The notes: generated from the letters alone by a model not told the origin. Shown: positions 1 through 6,640, counted from the first letter of the stretch. The stretch is DNA of 9,118 bases from an uncultured Clostridium sp. (GCF_900769625.1 NZ_CAAGHK010000080.1:1-9118); one strand, 5' to 3'. Made by a program: numbers and translations.

Positions 1-30
1 AGATTAAAAAGATAATAAATATTAAATTGT

Positions 31-66
31 AACCCAACAGAATTGTGTAACCATCTCTGTTGGGTT
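31..66 (+). terminator. Intrinsic terminator-like hairpin at left edge
   Basis: A perfect 11-bp inverted repeat (31-41 paired with 56-66, left arm AACCCAACAGA) encloses a 14-nt loop. The tail is TATTGTAG, only modestly U-rich. It probably ends a plus-strand gene lying left of the window. The weak U-tract keeps confidence moderate. Confidence 0.55.
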
Positions 67-173
67 TATTGTAGCACTTATATTCTGTAAGCGATAGGCG
101 TCTATTTTTTTACGTTTACGTTTTAATAATGTTATTCCTAATTGTATAATTATTAGTCCACTAAATACAAAAA
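67..173. other. Intergenic stretch with IS66-end-like heptamer
   Basis: No gene is visible between the two left-edge terminators. At 87-93 the sequence is GTAAGCG, the same heptamer that opens the IS66 element at 7253. CGTCTA follows at 98-103 and a tandem TTTACG pair lies at 109-120. CGTCTA also occurs inside the 7253 end, although at a different distance. This could be a relic IS66-type end or chance; no transposase sequence follows it. Confidence 0.3.
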
Positions 174-201
174 GTTCCCTAAAACCGTAGTCTTAGGGAA
201 C
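174..201 (-). terminator. Intrinsic terminator downstream of the DUF262 gene
   Basis: A perfect 9-bp stem (174-182 with 193-201, arm GTTCCCTAA) has a 10-nt loop. Read on the minus strand it is followed at once by five T residues (169-173 on the plus strand). It lies about 150 bp beyond the minus-strand stop at 349. It is therefore the natural transcription end for the DUF262 gene. Confidence 0.72.
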
Positions 202-348
202 ATAAAACACACTTTAATATTAACTTAAAATAAGATAAATCTTTATACTATATTCTTTTTTAATCAAACTCACAACAGTCTCATTATGTGGATATTAGAA
301 AATATCTTTAGCAAATAATAAACTTCTCTTATTACCAAAAGTTTATAT

Positions 349-1122
349 CTATTTATTTAGTCTTAAATTACTTAAAGACTTCTTTATAGAATCTATACAT
401 TGTTTTTGTATCCTATAGCTTGTAGATGATACTCCTCCAAATTCTCCAAACTTTACATTTTTCATACCATCTGTTATCAATAAATATATTTGATTGTAAT
501 CATCATTACTTAAGGTTCTATTAAAAACTCCTTTATATAGTAAATAATCATAAGTTAAAGTTAATGGTATTAAAAAACTTATTAAAAAACTATGATTTCC
601 TTCCTGTTTCTTTTTAGATATAAATTCTTTTGAAAATATACTTTCTATATCCTCAATAAAACATACTTTTCTGCAAAACTCCAAAAAGCCTATCATAAAG
701 CTTTTAATTTCTTCCTTTTTATTTTCTAACCTTTCTCCATCTAATTTTTTCATCTGAGTCATAAATCTCTCCACATAAAACGGTGTATCATTTTTTCCTT
801 CTATTAATCCTGAGTAAGCATATCCTAAACATGAATATAAATAATAGTTAATAGTTTTATCCTTTATCCTTTTTTCTGTACATTTAAACACCTGATTAAA
901 TATTGGTATTTTATATAAATCATTCATCAACTCATCCTTAACCCATAATGAAAATTTTGAGCGATATAAAACTTCATTTAACTCTTGCTTAGATAAAGGA
1001 TTTGTAGCTTGATTAAACCTAGTAAAAACCTCATATTCTAATTCTTCATTTTTAGATACATCTATTATCTCAACATTTATTTGAGCTTTATAATCAAGTT
1101 TATTTTTTATATTCGCTGGCAA
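349..1122 (-). CDS. DUF262 protein, C-terminal fragment
   Basis: This is the 257-codon downstream half of the split gene. Its apparent start is a TTG with no convincing Shine-Dalgarno in front of it. The frame stays open upstream through YKDLP into the A-run, so it is a continuation and not an independent gene. Residues about 25-52 (from YEVFTRFN to EVLYRS) are the conserved DUF262 segment after the central sheet. The rest is predicted to be largely helical and Lys/Glu-rich, with no recognisable nuclease motif. Alone it lacks the DGxxR active site and is unlikely to be functional. Confidence 0.6.
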   Translation of the reverse strand: MPANIKNKLDYKAQINVEIIDVSKNEELEYEVFTRFNQATNPLSKQELNEVLYRSKFSLWVKDELMNDLYKIPIFNQVFKCTEKRIKDKTINYYLYSCLGYAYSGLIEGKNDTPFYVERFMTQMKKLDGERLENKKEEIKSFMIGFLEFCRKVCFIEDIESIFSKEFISKKKQEGNHSFLISFLIPLTLTYDYLLYKGVFNRTLSNDDYNQIYLLITDGMKNVKFGEFGGVSSTSYRIQKQCIDSIKKSLSNLRLNK

Positions 1123-1126
1123 GTCT

Positions 1127-1504
1127 TTATATTTTTTCCCTTCTAAACTCTTTCAAAATTGTTAATTTAGCTAATCCATATTGATTATTTTTATATCTAT
1201 ACATTGCCCTTAATCTATGGGATCCATCTATTACATTTAATAGTACTTTATCCTGCTCTGTATTTAATGATAAATAAATAATAGGAATAGGTATGTTTAA
1301 TAATAATGATTCTATTATACTTGATTCTTTTTCTTTATTAAACTTATATTCTCTTTGATAATCTGGTTCTACAACAATTCCATTATGTTTATTTTCATTG
1401 CCTAATTCTATTAAATTACATACTTGTTCAAAGTAATAAGTATTTTTGGTTACAGAACACTTCCATTTATCTAAATCAACCATATTATTTATTGTACACT
1501 TCAT
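1127..1504 (-). CDS. DUF262 protein, N-terminal fragment
   Basis: This is the 125-residue upstream half of the split gene. It contains the family core: EPDYQREYKFN (46-56), the ESLLLNIPIPIIYLS strand region (65-79) and VIDGSHRLRAMYRY (91-104). The last includes the D93-G94-x-x-R97 catalytic-type signature. Ser-His replace the usual Gln-Gln. The start is ATG with the strong site AGGGGTGG on the minus strand (1516-1509), four bases ahead. Translation stops at TAA directly after the A6 run. A TATAAT hexamer on the minus strand (1528-1523) with TTAACA at 1554-1549 could be its promoter, but the 20-bp spacing is long. Confidence 0.65.
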   Translation of the reverse strand: MKCTINNMVDLDKWKCSVTKNTYYFEQVCNLIELGNENKHNGIVVEPDYQREYKFNKEKESSIIESLLLNIPIPIIYLSLNTEQDKVLLNVIDGSHRLRAMYRYKNNQYGLAKLTILKEFRREKI

Positions 1505-1892
1505 AAAACCACCCCTGTGACAATTATATGTTGATTAAGATTTAATTATGTTAATTAATAAAGCAATTATTCTACCTATAATATATTGACCTCTTCATGT
1601 GTAAAAATGCATACTGTCTAGTTAAAATTCCACTAAGGGACGTGCACAAATACTCAAAAAAACTAAATGCTGTTAAAATCTCTATCAAAAGCAGCTGAAT
1701 TTATCTATATAAAGTAAGAATACAATGACCAAGCCTTTATATTTCAAGGTTTTACCATTGTATCCTTACGTTAGTTCTTATTTTATGAGGCGATACGTGA
1801 CCTTTAAAATCCTCTCACCATTTCTCAATAATTGCTACACTTTTTAAGCCACTAACTCCTAATTACTTCTTTTATTATATAAATCGTATATA
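1505..1892. other. Gene-free interval with possible mobile-element relic
   Basis: No open frame with a start and ribosome site is visible. The right-to-left promoter region of the DUF262 gene occupies about 1505-1560. The remainder contains the long imperfect hairpin listed separately. Around 1600-1700 short stop-interrupted minus-strand stretches look like decayed coding sequence. None can be assigned to a family. Confidence 0.5.
1714..1769. repeat. Long imperfect inverted repeat (14-bp arms)
   Basis: Arms 1714-1727 (GTAAGAATACAATG) and 1756-1769 (CATTGTATCCTTAC) pair with one mismatch. A further CCTT/AAGG pair (1734-1737, 1746-1749) lies inside the loop. Neither side has a proper T-run, so it is a poor intrinsic terminator. 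It could be a structured transcript between the kinase and DUF262 genes, a small miniature element, or a recombination or binding palindrome. Confidence 0.45.
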
Positions 1893-3461
1893 TTAATAAC
1901 CTTCGTGATAAGTTAATTCTGAACGAATATGTCCATCAATTGATGAGTTCTTTTTTAACCTATTAGATTCTGATTTTATATCGTATCTACCAACATTTGA
2001 TGCCACATATTCTATAATCCTAGCAGCCTCAATATTTATTTCATCATTCTGATTTTTTCTTTCATTAATTACTTCAATAGCCCAGTATGCTACGAAATCA
2101 TACTTATTCCAATTATGATAACTTGCTTGCATTATGCTTGATATATTTCGTATCTCTCTTAAAGCAACTTCAAATGAAATGTTTATCATACTAACAAAAG
2201 GAAAGCACATTTCTCGCCCGAATTCTACAACTAAATTCCACATCAGAATTCCTTCACTATCCTTGTTCAAAAGACTAACAAGTTGAATAACATCAAACTG
2301 TTTTGTTTCCTTATATTTAATTAATATAGTTTTAATTATTTCATCTGGTGACTCATATTTTAATCTTTCACATATACTAACTATATCTTCATACATTTCT
2401 TCAATACTGTCATATCTATTCTCAGGATTTGATGCAGTAGCTTTGTATACTACTGAAGAGTATTTATGTGGACTTCCTGACATATTTTCATTCATTACAT
2501 AATCAATTGTTTTTGCTAAAGAAAACATATCTGTTATAAAGTTACCATCTTTTAATCCAACCAGCTGTGATGGATCCGTAAACCATGCTCGTCCAATCAT
2601 ATGGGTTGTAGTTGTTTGATGTGAATATTTGCTTGATATATCTTTTGCTAATCCAAAATCAGTAACCACCCATTTATTAGAATGATTTCTCAAAATATTA
2701 CCTGGATGAAAATCTCTATGTTTAATACCCTTACTATGAAGATATTTCATACATTCAGCACATCTAATTATAATCTCATCTTTTTCAGTGTCTGTTAAAG
2801 TACTTGTTTTTATATAATCTTCCAATGAAATACTTGCTTTCTCCATAGAATAAACTAATTCTTTTGAATCATAATTAAATACTTTAATCGTATAACCACT
2901 ATCATTTTCATTTTGCATTATATCAAATTCTCTTTTAAATCTATGAACTGACCCTACATCTGCTTTTTCAACCGTATTTAATACTTTGTAAACCAATGAT
3001 TTATCTTCTGGGGAATTATAAACTGTACAAAAGCCACCTTCACCCATTTTATCATATTGTTTAAAAACAACACTCTTAATAAAAATCTTATTGTTATCTA
3101 TTGCAAACTCTTGGTTTCTAATACTCCATAATAAGTTTAAGCTTGTAAGAATTTTATCCTTCATAAGAAAAATATTATATCCAGCTTCTGTTAAATCATA
3201 TATTCTACTTTCTATATATTTATTAAAATAAAAGTCTATAAATAAAACCAATTTATCTTCCATAGCTAGCTGTATTAAATATTCAGTAAATACCTCTAAC
3301 CTGTATTCTTGTTTATCTAAAATTGATGTATCAAACTGTATCTCATAACAACATTCATATAATGCAACCTCATCAATTACAATTAACTCTGGCAAAATAA
3401 GATTTCCTACACCAGAGAGTAATTTTGCTATATTTTTCAAATCATCCTTGTTATAATCCAT
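1893..3461 (-). CDS. Eukaryotic-like Ser/Thr protein kinase with novel N-terminal domain
   Basis: This 522-residue protein has a complete Hanks-type kinase domain, about residues 134-365. Visible motifs are the Gly-rich loop GEGGFCTVY (140-148), ATP-anchoring Lys159 in VYKVL and a probable alpha-C Glu178. The catalytic loop is HRDFHPGN (248-255), followed by DFG (268-270), a TDPSQ activation-segment end (295-299) and the late Arg349. All catalytic residues are present, so activity is expected. Residues 1-130 match no kinase part I recognise. The stretch at about 57-80 (FTEYLIQLAMEDKLVLFIDF) resembles effector-associated domains of bacterial conflict proteins, which is inference. The C-terminal 150 residues are helical and unassigned. 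No transmembrane segment or PASTA repeat is seen, unlike housekeeping PrkC, so it is probably cytoplasmic. The ATG has AAGGGCGAGG (3477-3468 on the minus strand) six bases ahead. Confidence 0.85.
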   Translation of the reverse strand: MDYNKDDLKNIAKLLSGVGNLILPELIVIDEVALYECCYEIQFDTSILDKQEYRLEVFTEYLIQLAMEDKLVLFIDFYFNKYIESRIYDLTEAGYNIFLMKDKILTSLNLLWSIRNQEFAIDNNKIFIKSVVFKQYDKMGEGGFCTVYNSPEDKSLVYKVLNTVEKADVGSVHRFKREFDIMQNENDSGYTIKVFNYDSKELVYSMEKASISLEDYIKTSTLTDTEKDEIIIRCAECMKYLHSKGIKHRDFHPGNILRNHSNKWVVTDFGLAKDISSKYSHQTTTTHMIGRAWFTDPSQLVGLKDGNFITDMFSLAKTIDYVMNENMSGSPHKYSSVVYKATASNPENRYDSIEEMYEDIVSICERLKYESPDEIIKTILIKYKETKQFDVIQLVSLLNKDSEGILMWNLVVEFGREMCFPFVSMINISFEVALREIRNISSIMQASYHNWNKYDFVAYWAIEVINERKNQNDEINIEAARIIEYVASNVGRYDIKSESNRLKKNSSIDGHIRSELTYHEGY

Positions 3462-3655
3462 TATATTCCTCGCCCTTTAATTGTCTCTGTTTACATAAAT
3501 TAATTCAATATCATATTATAATTCCTCTGGATCTGTACGATAGTTTTATTTGCAATATTTATAACAACTTCAATTTTTACTACTATTATTTACATATTAT
3601 ATCATTTTCTTTTATTTATAGAAATGTATTTATAGAATTTATTATTATTTTATAA

Positions 3656-3925
3656 TTATTTGAATTGCTATTAATACATAAAAGCTCCACAACATTTCTG
3701 CTAGAAGACACTGAAAAACTAAAAATAATTCCAAAATTTGATTTATATTATGGTTTTCAGCAGGTCAAATATCATAAAAAAAGTCAAAGAGTTCGTATAA
3801 TTAATTCTGAGGACTCTCAAATTTTTCCTTATGTATTTGATAAAACAACTGGCACTTTTTCAGTACTCTCTTTCTGTTGTAGATTTTTTGTAGAGGCAAG
3901 GAGCATATGCATCCGTTATTTCTAA
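3656..3925 (+). pseudogene. Coding remnant, C-terminal end of an unrecognised protein
   Basis: An open frame follows a stop at 3653 and ends at TAA 3923-3925. Its only possible start is a TTG at 3665 with no ribosome site. Yet the sequence looks like real protein: the segment from FQQVKYHKK to SQRVRIIN is followed by IFPYVFDKTTGTFSVLSF, with alternating hydrophobic strands and mixed charge, unlike the low-complexity sequence just upstream. It is best read as the surviving C-terminal end of a gene whose 5' part was lost. I do not recognise the family. A short unannotated gene is the less likely alternative. Confidence 0.4.
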
Positions 3926-4238
3926 CTGATACTGTCTATAATAAATGAGGTATAAGTTACTCCACTAACACCTCGAAATCCCTAAAATTACCTGATATAA
4001 ACAAATCAATTAATAATCATATAAATTTACACTCTCCCCACTCCATTCAGGAACTTAACAGGGAGTATTATAAAAGAATACTTTTATTTATAATGCTTTA
4101 ATTAATCCAGTTCATCAAATTATTTTATTACTTATTTGAGAATATTTTCTTTTTCTCTACATATTTCTAACACTCTAAACTTTTTCTTAACTTAATACAC
4201 TTTAATCTATAATCTTTATAAAATTACTTTTTCTGAAA
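3926..4238. other. Gene-free AT-rich interval
   Basis: No supported gene. A short AGTATT/AATACT hairpin (4064-4069 with 4077-4082) followed by TTTATTTAT could be a weak plus-strand terminator. Nothing else stands out. Confidence 0.35.
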
Positions 4239-4278
4239 AAAAGAGTTAATGCTTAATAACGTAAACATTAACTCTTTT
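4239..4278 (-). terminator. Strong intrinsic terminator (mainly minus strand)
   Basis: A perfect 13-bp stem (4239-4251 with 4266-4278, arm AAAAGAGTTAATG) has a 14-nt loop. On the minus strand the right arm runs into seven T residues (plus 4242-4236). On the plus strand the tail is only TTTTGC. It starts 9 bp after the stop of the remnant at 4287-4415. It probably ended that lost gene and now also terminates the amidase transcript. Confidence 0.78.
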
Positions 4279-4286
4279 GCAACCAT

Positions 4287-4415
4287 TTAATCTTTTATTT
4301 TTATAAGACTATCTTTATTATAAAAAGCTATTCCATATTTGAATATATTTTTATACCATTCACTTCTAAGATCAACTTTATATACTATATCGTCTATTTT
4401 ATTATATTTTAATTT
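4287..4415 (-). pseudogene. Short C-terminal gene remnant before terminator
   Basis: On the minus strand, 42 open codons end in TAA at 4289-4287. The translation includes KIDDIVYKVDLRSEWYKN and then IFKYGIAFYNKDSLIKIKD, which is protein-like and not random AT translation. There is no ATG, GTG or TTG start with a ribosome site, and a stop lies immediately upstream. The terminator sits 8 bases beyond the stop, as expected for a true 3' gene end. I read it as the tail of a deleted gene, family unknown. Confidence 0.4.
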
Positions 4416-4484
4416 TTATATTGCTTAAACAATAATTTAAAATTCTGTTAGCTTATAGCAAATAAACTGTAATACGTTTAGATT

Positions 4485-5195
4485 TTACTTCACCCTTAAT
4501 TTCTGTCCAACATAAATTAAATTTCTATTTGCTATATTATTTAATGCTACCAGCCTTTCTACAGTAGTGTTGAATCTTCTACTTATTGCCCATAATGTAT
4601 CTCCATATTTAACAATATAATATTCTTCCTCATTAGTACTAGGTTTTTGATTTTCTGTTAAAGCAAGTTCTGTGCATATTCCTTTGTATATTGCAGCTGC
4701 AGTCTTTTCTGGATTATAGTTTGCCATATCAGAGCTACTGTCAACAAAGGCACATTCAACAATTAATGCAGGCATTGAGGTGTTGTTAATAACATATAAA
4801 TCCCTTCTATCCTTTACTCCTCTGTTTTTAAGTCCAATTGAAGCTAATTCATTTAAGATAGCTTCTCCTACCTTTGTTGATAATCCATCTTGATAATTAT
4901 CTTTAATACATAAAACCTCTGCTCCATATCCACCAGGGCATGCATTATGATGTATTGATACAAACAATGTTGCACCGCAGTTATTTGCTGTAATTACTCT
5001 TTGGTACAATGAATCATTAAGGCTTTTAGCTGTATTAGGCGTACAATTCACAACCTTAATCCCTCTTCCCCTAAGCTTACTTATTAATGCATTTCCAACC
5101 AACATATTTAGATCGTCTTCCCTACGTATTCCCACTGCTCCTGTGTCATAAGGAACATTATGTCCAATGTCTATTGCTAATATAATTTCTTTCAT
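4485..5195 (-). CDS. N-acetylmuramoyl-L-alanine amidase (Amidase_3) with C-terminal LysM
   Basis: This 236-residue peptidoglycan hydrolase cleaves the amide bond between N-acetylmuramic acid and L-alanine. The Amidase_3 domain spans about residues 3-178. Expected zinc ligands are His12 in IDIGHN, Glu26 in RREDDLN and His82 in SIHHNA, with catalytic Glu147 in IVECAF. A Thr/Asn/Glu-rich linker (180-190) leads to one LysM domain (192-235), from YYIVKYGDTLWAIS to YVGQKLRVK, for wall binding. There is no signal peptide or membrane segment, so it resembles a phage-type endolysin that needs a holin or cell lysis for release. The ATG has GGAGGTGA (5209-5202 on the minus strand) six bases ahead. It is divergent from the sigma factor gene across 67 bp, which suggests joint control. 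Confidence 0.92.
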   Translation of the reverse strand: MKEIILAIDIGHNVPYDTGAVGIRREDDLNMLVGNALISKLRGRGIKVVNCTPNTAKSLNDSLYQRVITANNCGATLFVSIHHNACPGGYGAEVLCIKDNYQDGLSTKVGEAILNELASIGLKNRGVKDRRDLYVINNTSMPALIVECAFVDSSSDMANYNPEKTAAAIYKGICTELALTENQKPSTNEEEYYIVKYGDTLWAISRRFNTTVERLVALNNIANRNLIYVGQKLRVK

Positions 5196-5262
5196 AAAAT
5201 TTCACCTCCAATTAAAATATATAGCTTAAAACCATATATACTAAGAAAGGGGGTAATTTTTT
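5196..5262. promoter_or_regulatory. Shared divergent control region, amidase and sigma factor
   Basis: Only 67 bp separate the two start codons, and about 15 bp at each end are ribosome sites (GGAGGTGA for amidase; AAAGGGGGT for sigma at 5246-5254). The central 5214-5242 is AT-rich and partly symmetric, with ATATATAG and ATATATAC arms. No good -35/-10 pair for the housekeeping sigma factor is visible for either gene. Promoters must overlap, or use another sigma factor. Confidence 0.5.
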
Positions 5263-5829
5263 ATGAATTTTAATTATATAGAATCTTTAGTTGCTAAAGC
5301 TAAAAATGGAGACGTATCATCTAAGGAAATTATTTTCAAAGAATTTAGACCTATGATATTAAATATCTCCAAAAGAACCTTTGTCCATGGATATGACTTT
5401 TCTGATATAGAGCATGAATGTTATGCTACATTACTAAAATGCATTAAGATTTATGACTTAGATAAAAAGAGATTTGTTGCTTATGCTACCATGGCAATTA
5501 AAAACAACATTAATTATCTAATAAAAAAGACTTGTAATAGAAGCTCATGTGAAGGCGCTGAGGCATTAATATTAAATGGAACCTTGGAGCATGTCCTACA
5601 ATCAAATAATGAACCAGTAGATGTACAAGTTACCGACAGTATCCTAGCAAAAAACCTTTATAAATATATAGACAAACTACCTGAGCAGCATAAGGATATA
5701 CTTAATTTTACACTTATAAATAATGGATCTCTTAAGGAATACTCAAAAAATCATAACATTAATTATCCTACAACGGTAAATATTAAAAATAGAGCAATAA
5801 ATCAATTAAGAAAAGAAATCCTAACATGA
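5263..5829 (+). CDS. Small sigma-70 family RNA polymerase sigma factor
   Basis: This 188-residue protein has a sigma region 2 at about residues 26-88. The segment from FRPMILNISKRTF through DIEHECYATLLKCI to FVAYATMAIKNNINYLIKK is the core-binding and -10-recognition helix set. A region 4 helix-turn-helix lies at about 131-187 (from KYIDKLPEQHKDILNF to NIKNRAINQLRKEI) and should read the -35 element. Region 3 is absent; a variable linker (89-130) replaces it. Length and layout fit the small clostridial alternative sigma factors (TcdR/BotR/UviA-like or ECF-like). The exact subgroup cannot be fixed by eye. The divergent neighbour is a cell-wall amidase, so that gene is an obvious candidate target. 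The stop codon overlaps the first base of its own terminator. Confidence 0.82.
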   Translation: MNFNYIESLVAKAKNGDVSSKEIIFKEFRPMILNISKRTFVHGYDFSDIEHECYATLLKCIKIYDLDKKRFVAYATMAIKNNINYLIKKTCNRSSCEGAEALILNGTLEHVLQSNNEPVDVQVTDSILAKNLYKYIDKLPEQHKDILNFTLINNGSLKEYSKNHNINYPTTVNIKNRAINQLRKEILT

Positions 5830-5872
5830 GAAAAGTTATAGTAGAACCCAACTACTATAACTTTTCTTTTTA
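5829..5872 (+). terminator. Intrinsic terminator of the sigma factor gene
   Basis: A perfect 16-bp stem (5829-5844 with 5852-5867, arm AGAAAAGTTATAGTAG) has a 7-nt loop AACCCAA and runs into TTTTTAT. It begins at the last base of the sigma stop codon. It separates that gene from the convergent LexA-Nudix gene. Confidence 0.88.
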
Positions 5873-5898
5873 TATATTAAGTTAATTAATATAGCTTT

Positions 5899-6579
5899 TT
5901 ATAGATCACAAAATAATTTTAATGCTGCAATATTATGAGCTGATATATTTTCCTGATGATCTACTAGCATAGCTCTTAAATCATCAGTACAAACCCACTT
6001 AAAATCATCTCTGTTGCTATGATTTTTAACATTTGCACTATTTACTTCACATAAAATAGTACTAGAAATAATTAAATTGTTATCATTATAGTTTTGGCTG
6101 ACACAAAAGGGCTTAAATACTGTAAATATTTGTTCTTCATAGCTTAATTCATTACATTTATTTTCACCAAATATCTTTGTTACTTCAAACCCAATAGCTT
6201 TTAATTTACACCTTAAGTATTCATATACATTTTCACTTTCTTTAATAACTCCACCAGGTAATTCAAATATACTCTCATTAGTATGTTTATTTTTATTCTC
6301 TTGTAGCAATATGTACTCTTTATCCTCTGTACACATTAAAGCTATAGTATTTACAACAAATTTAACACTCTTTTCTTTCTTTGTAAGAGCAATACTTCTA
6401 GGCATATCTACTCCAGTTGTAATATGACCTTCTGCCTTTAACTTTTTAATATGAGCATGTACTGCTGCTGTTGATTTAATATTAGCTAGCTTACATATTT
6501 CCCTAATTGTTGGTGAATACCCATTTTCCTTAATAAAAGTTTTTATAATCTCTAAAATCTCCTTTTGCTTTTCACTCAC
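5899..6579 (-). CDS. LexA-type winged-helix regulator fused to a degenerate Nudix domain
   Basis: This 226-residue protein begins with a typical LexA DNA-binding domain (residues 1-66). EKQKEILEIIKTFIKENGYSP, TIREICKLANIKSTAAVHAHI and the wing ending PRSIALT match the Gram-positive LexA layout. The LexA S24 peptidase domain (Ala-Gly cleavage site, Ser/Lys dyad) is absent. Residues about 72-226 instead look like a Nudix fold: YILLQENK, then IFELPGGVIKESE (104-116), then YLRCKLKAIGF (121-131). In an active Nudix box the helix reads REUxEExGU. Here the metal-binding glutamates are Cys, Lys, Ala or Ile in either register, so hydrolysis is unlikely and ligand binding is probable, as in NrtR-type regulators. 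The start is GTG with AAGGGGGAA (6594-6586 on the minus strand). Automatic naming as LexA would be wrong. Confidence 0.85.
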   Translation of the reverse strand: MSEKQKEILEIIKTFIKENGYSPTIREICKLANIKSTAAVHAHIKKLKAEGHITTGVDMPRSIALTKKEKSVKFVVNTIALMCTEDKEYILLQENKNKHTNESIFELPGGVIKESENVYEYLRCKLKAIGFEVTKIFGENKCNELSYEEQIFTVFKPFCVSQNYNDNNLIISSTILCEVNSANVKNHSNRDDFKWVCTDDLRAMLVDHQENISAHNIAALKLFCDL

Positions 6580-6611
6580 ACTATATTCCCCCTTCTTTAT
6601 CCCATAACATA

Positions 6612-6640
6612 ATTATACAGAACATATATTCGATTGTAAA
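6612..6640 (-). promoter_or_regulatory. Promoter of the LexA-Nudix gene
   Basis: On the minus strand, TTTACA (6640-6635) is followed by a 17-bp spacer and TATAAT (6617-6612). This is one mismatch from the consensus -35 and a perfect -10 at ideal spacing. The GTG start is about 32 bases downstream of the -10. The spacer is almost wholly taken up by the operator-like palindrome listed separately. Confidence 0.75.
6619..6632 (-). promoter_or_regulatory. LexA/SOS-box-like operator
   Basis: Read on the minus strand the site is CGAATATATGTTCT. The Bacillus-type LexA box is CGAACRNRYGTTYC; 12 of 14 positions agree, including CGAA and GTTC. It lies wholly between -35 and -10, so a bound protein would block polymerase. 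The encoded protein has a LexA-type recognition domain, so autorepression is the simple inference. Control by the host's own LexA is also possible. Confidence 0.62.

Larger units (their letters stand above)
349..1504 (-). pseudogene. DUF262 (GmrS-like) gene, frameshifted
   Basis: The two reading frames here are halves of one DUF262-family protein. In the family, the N-terminal ParB/Srx-like fold carries a DGQQR-type motif used in nucleotide binding and hydrolysis, as in GmrSD type IV restriction enzymes and related anti-phage factors. Here the N half has PDYQREY (48-53 onward) and IDGSHR (DGxxR kept) at residues 92-97. The C half has the family FxRxNxxxxxLSxQEL segment. The break is at a run of six A (complement of 1132-1137). 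Removing one A makes the frame continue from RREK directly into YKDLPANI, the expected family order, giving about 385 residues. No HNH nuclease domain is seen. A real mutation, a phase-variable tract or a homopolymer sequencing error would all look like this. Confidence 0.8.

Noticed and set aside
349..3461. DUF262 gene plus kinase as one defence operon
   Set aside because: They share a strand, but 388 bp with a hairpin and stop-interrupted sequence separate them, and the DUF262 gene has its own strong ribosome site. Co-operation is not shown.
3425..3655. Plus-strand open frame of 76 codons
   Set aside because: It overlaps the kinase start on the opposite strand, has low-complexity Ile/Tyr/Phe/Asn content from AT-rich DNA and no ribosome site. 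It is a shadow frame.
5899..6579. Calling this gene lexA
   Set aside because: Only the DNA-binding domain is LexA-like. The self-cleaving S24 peptidase with its Ser/Lys dyad is absent and a Nudix-like domain takes its place.
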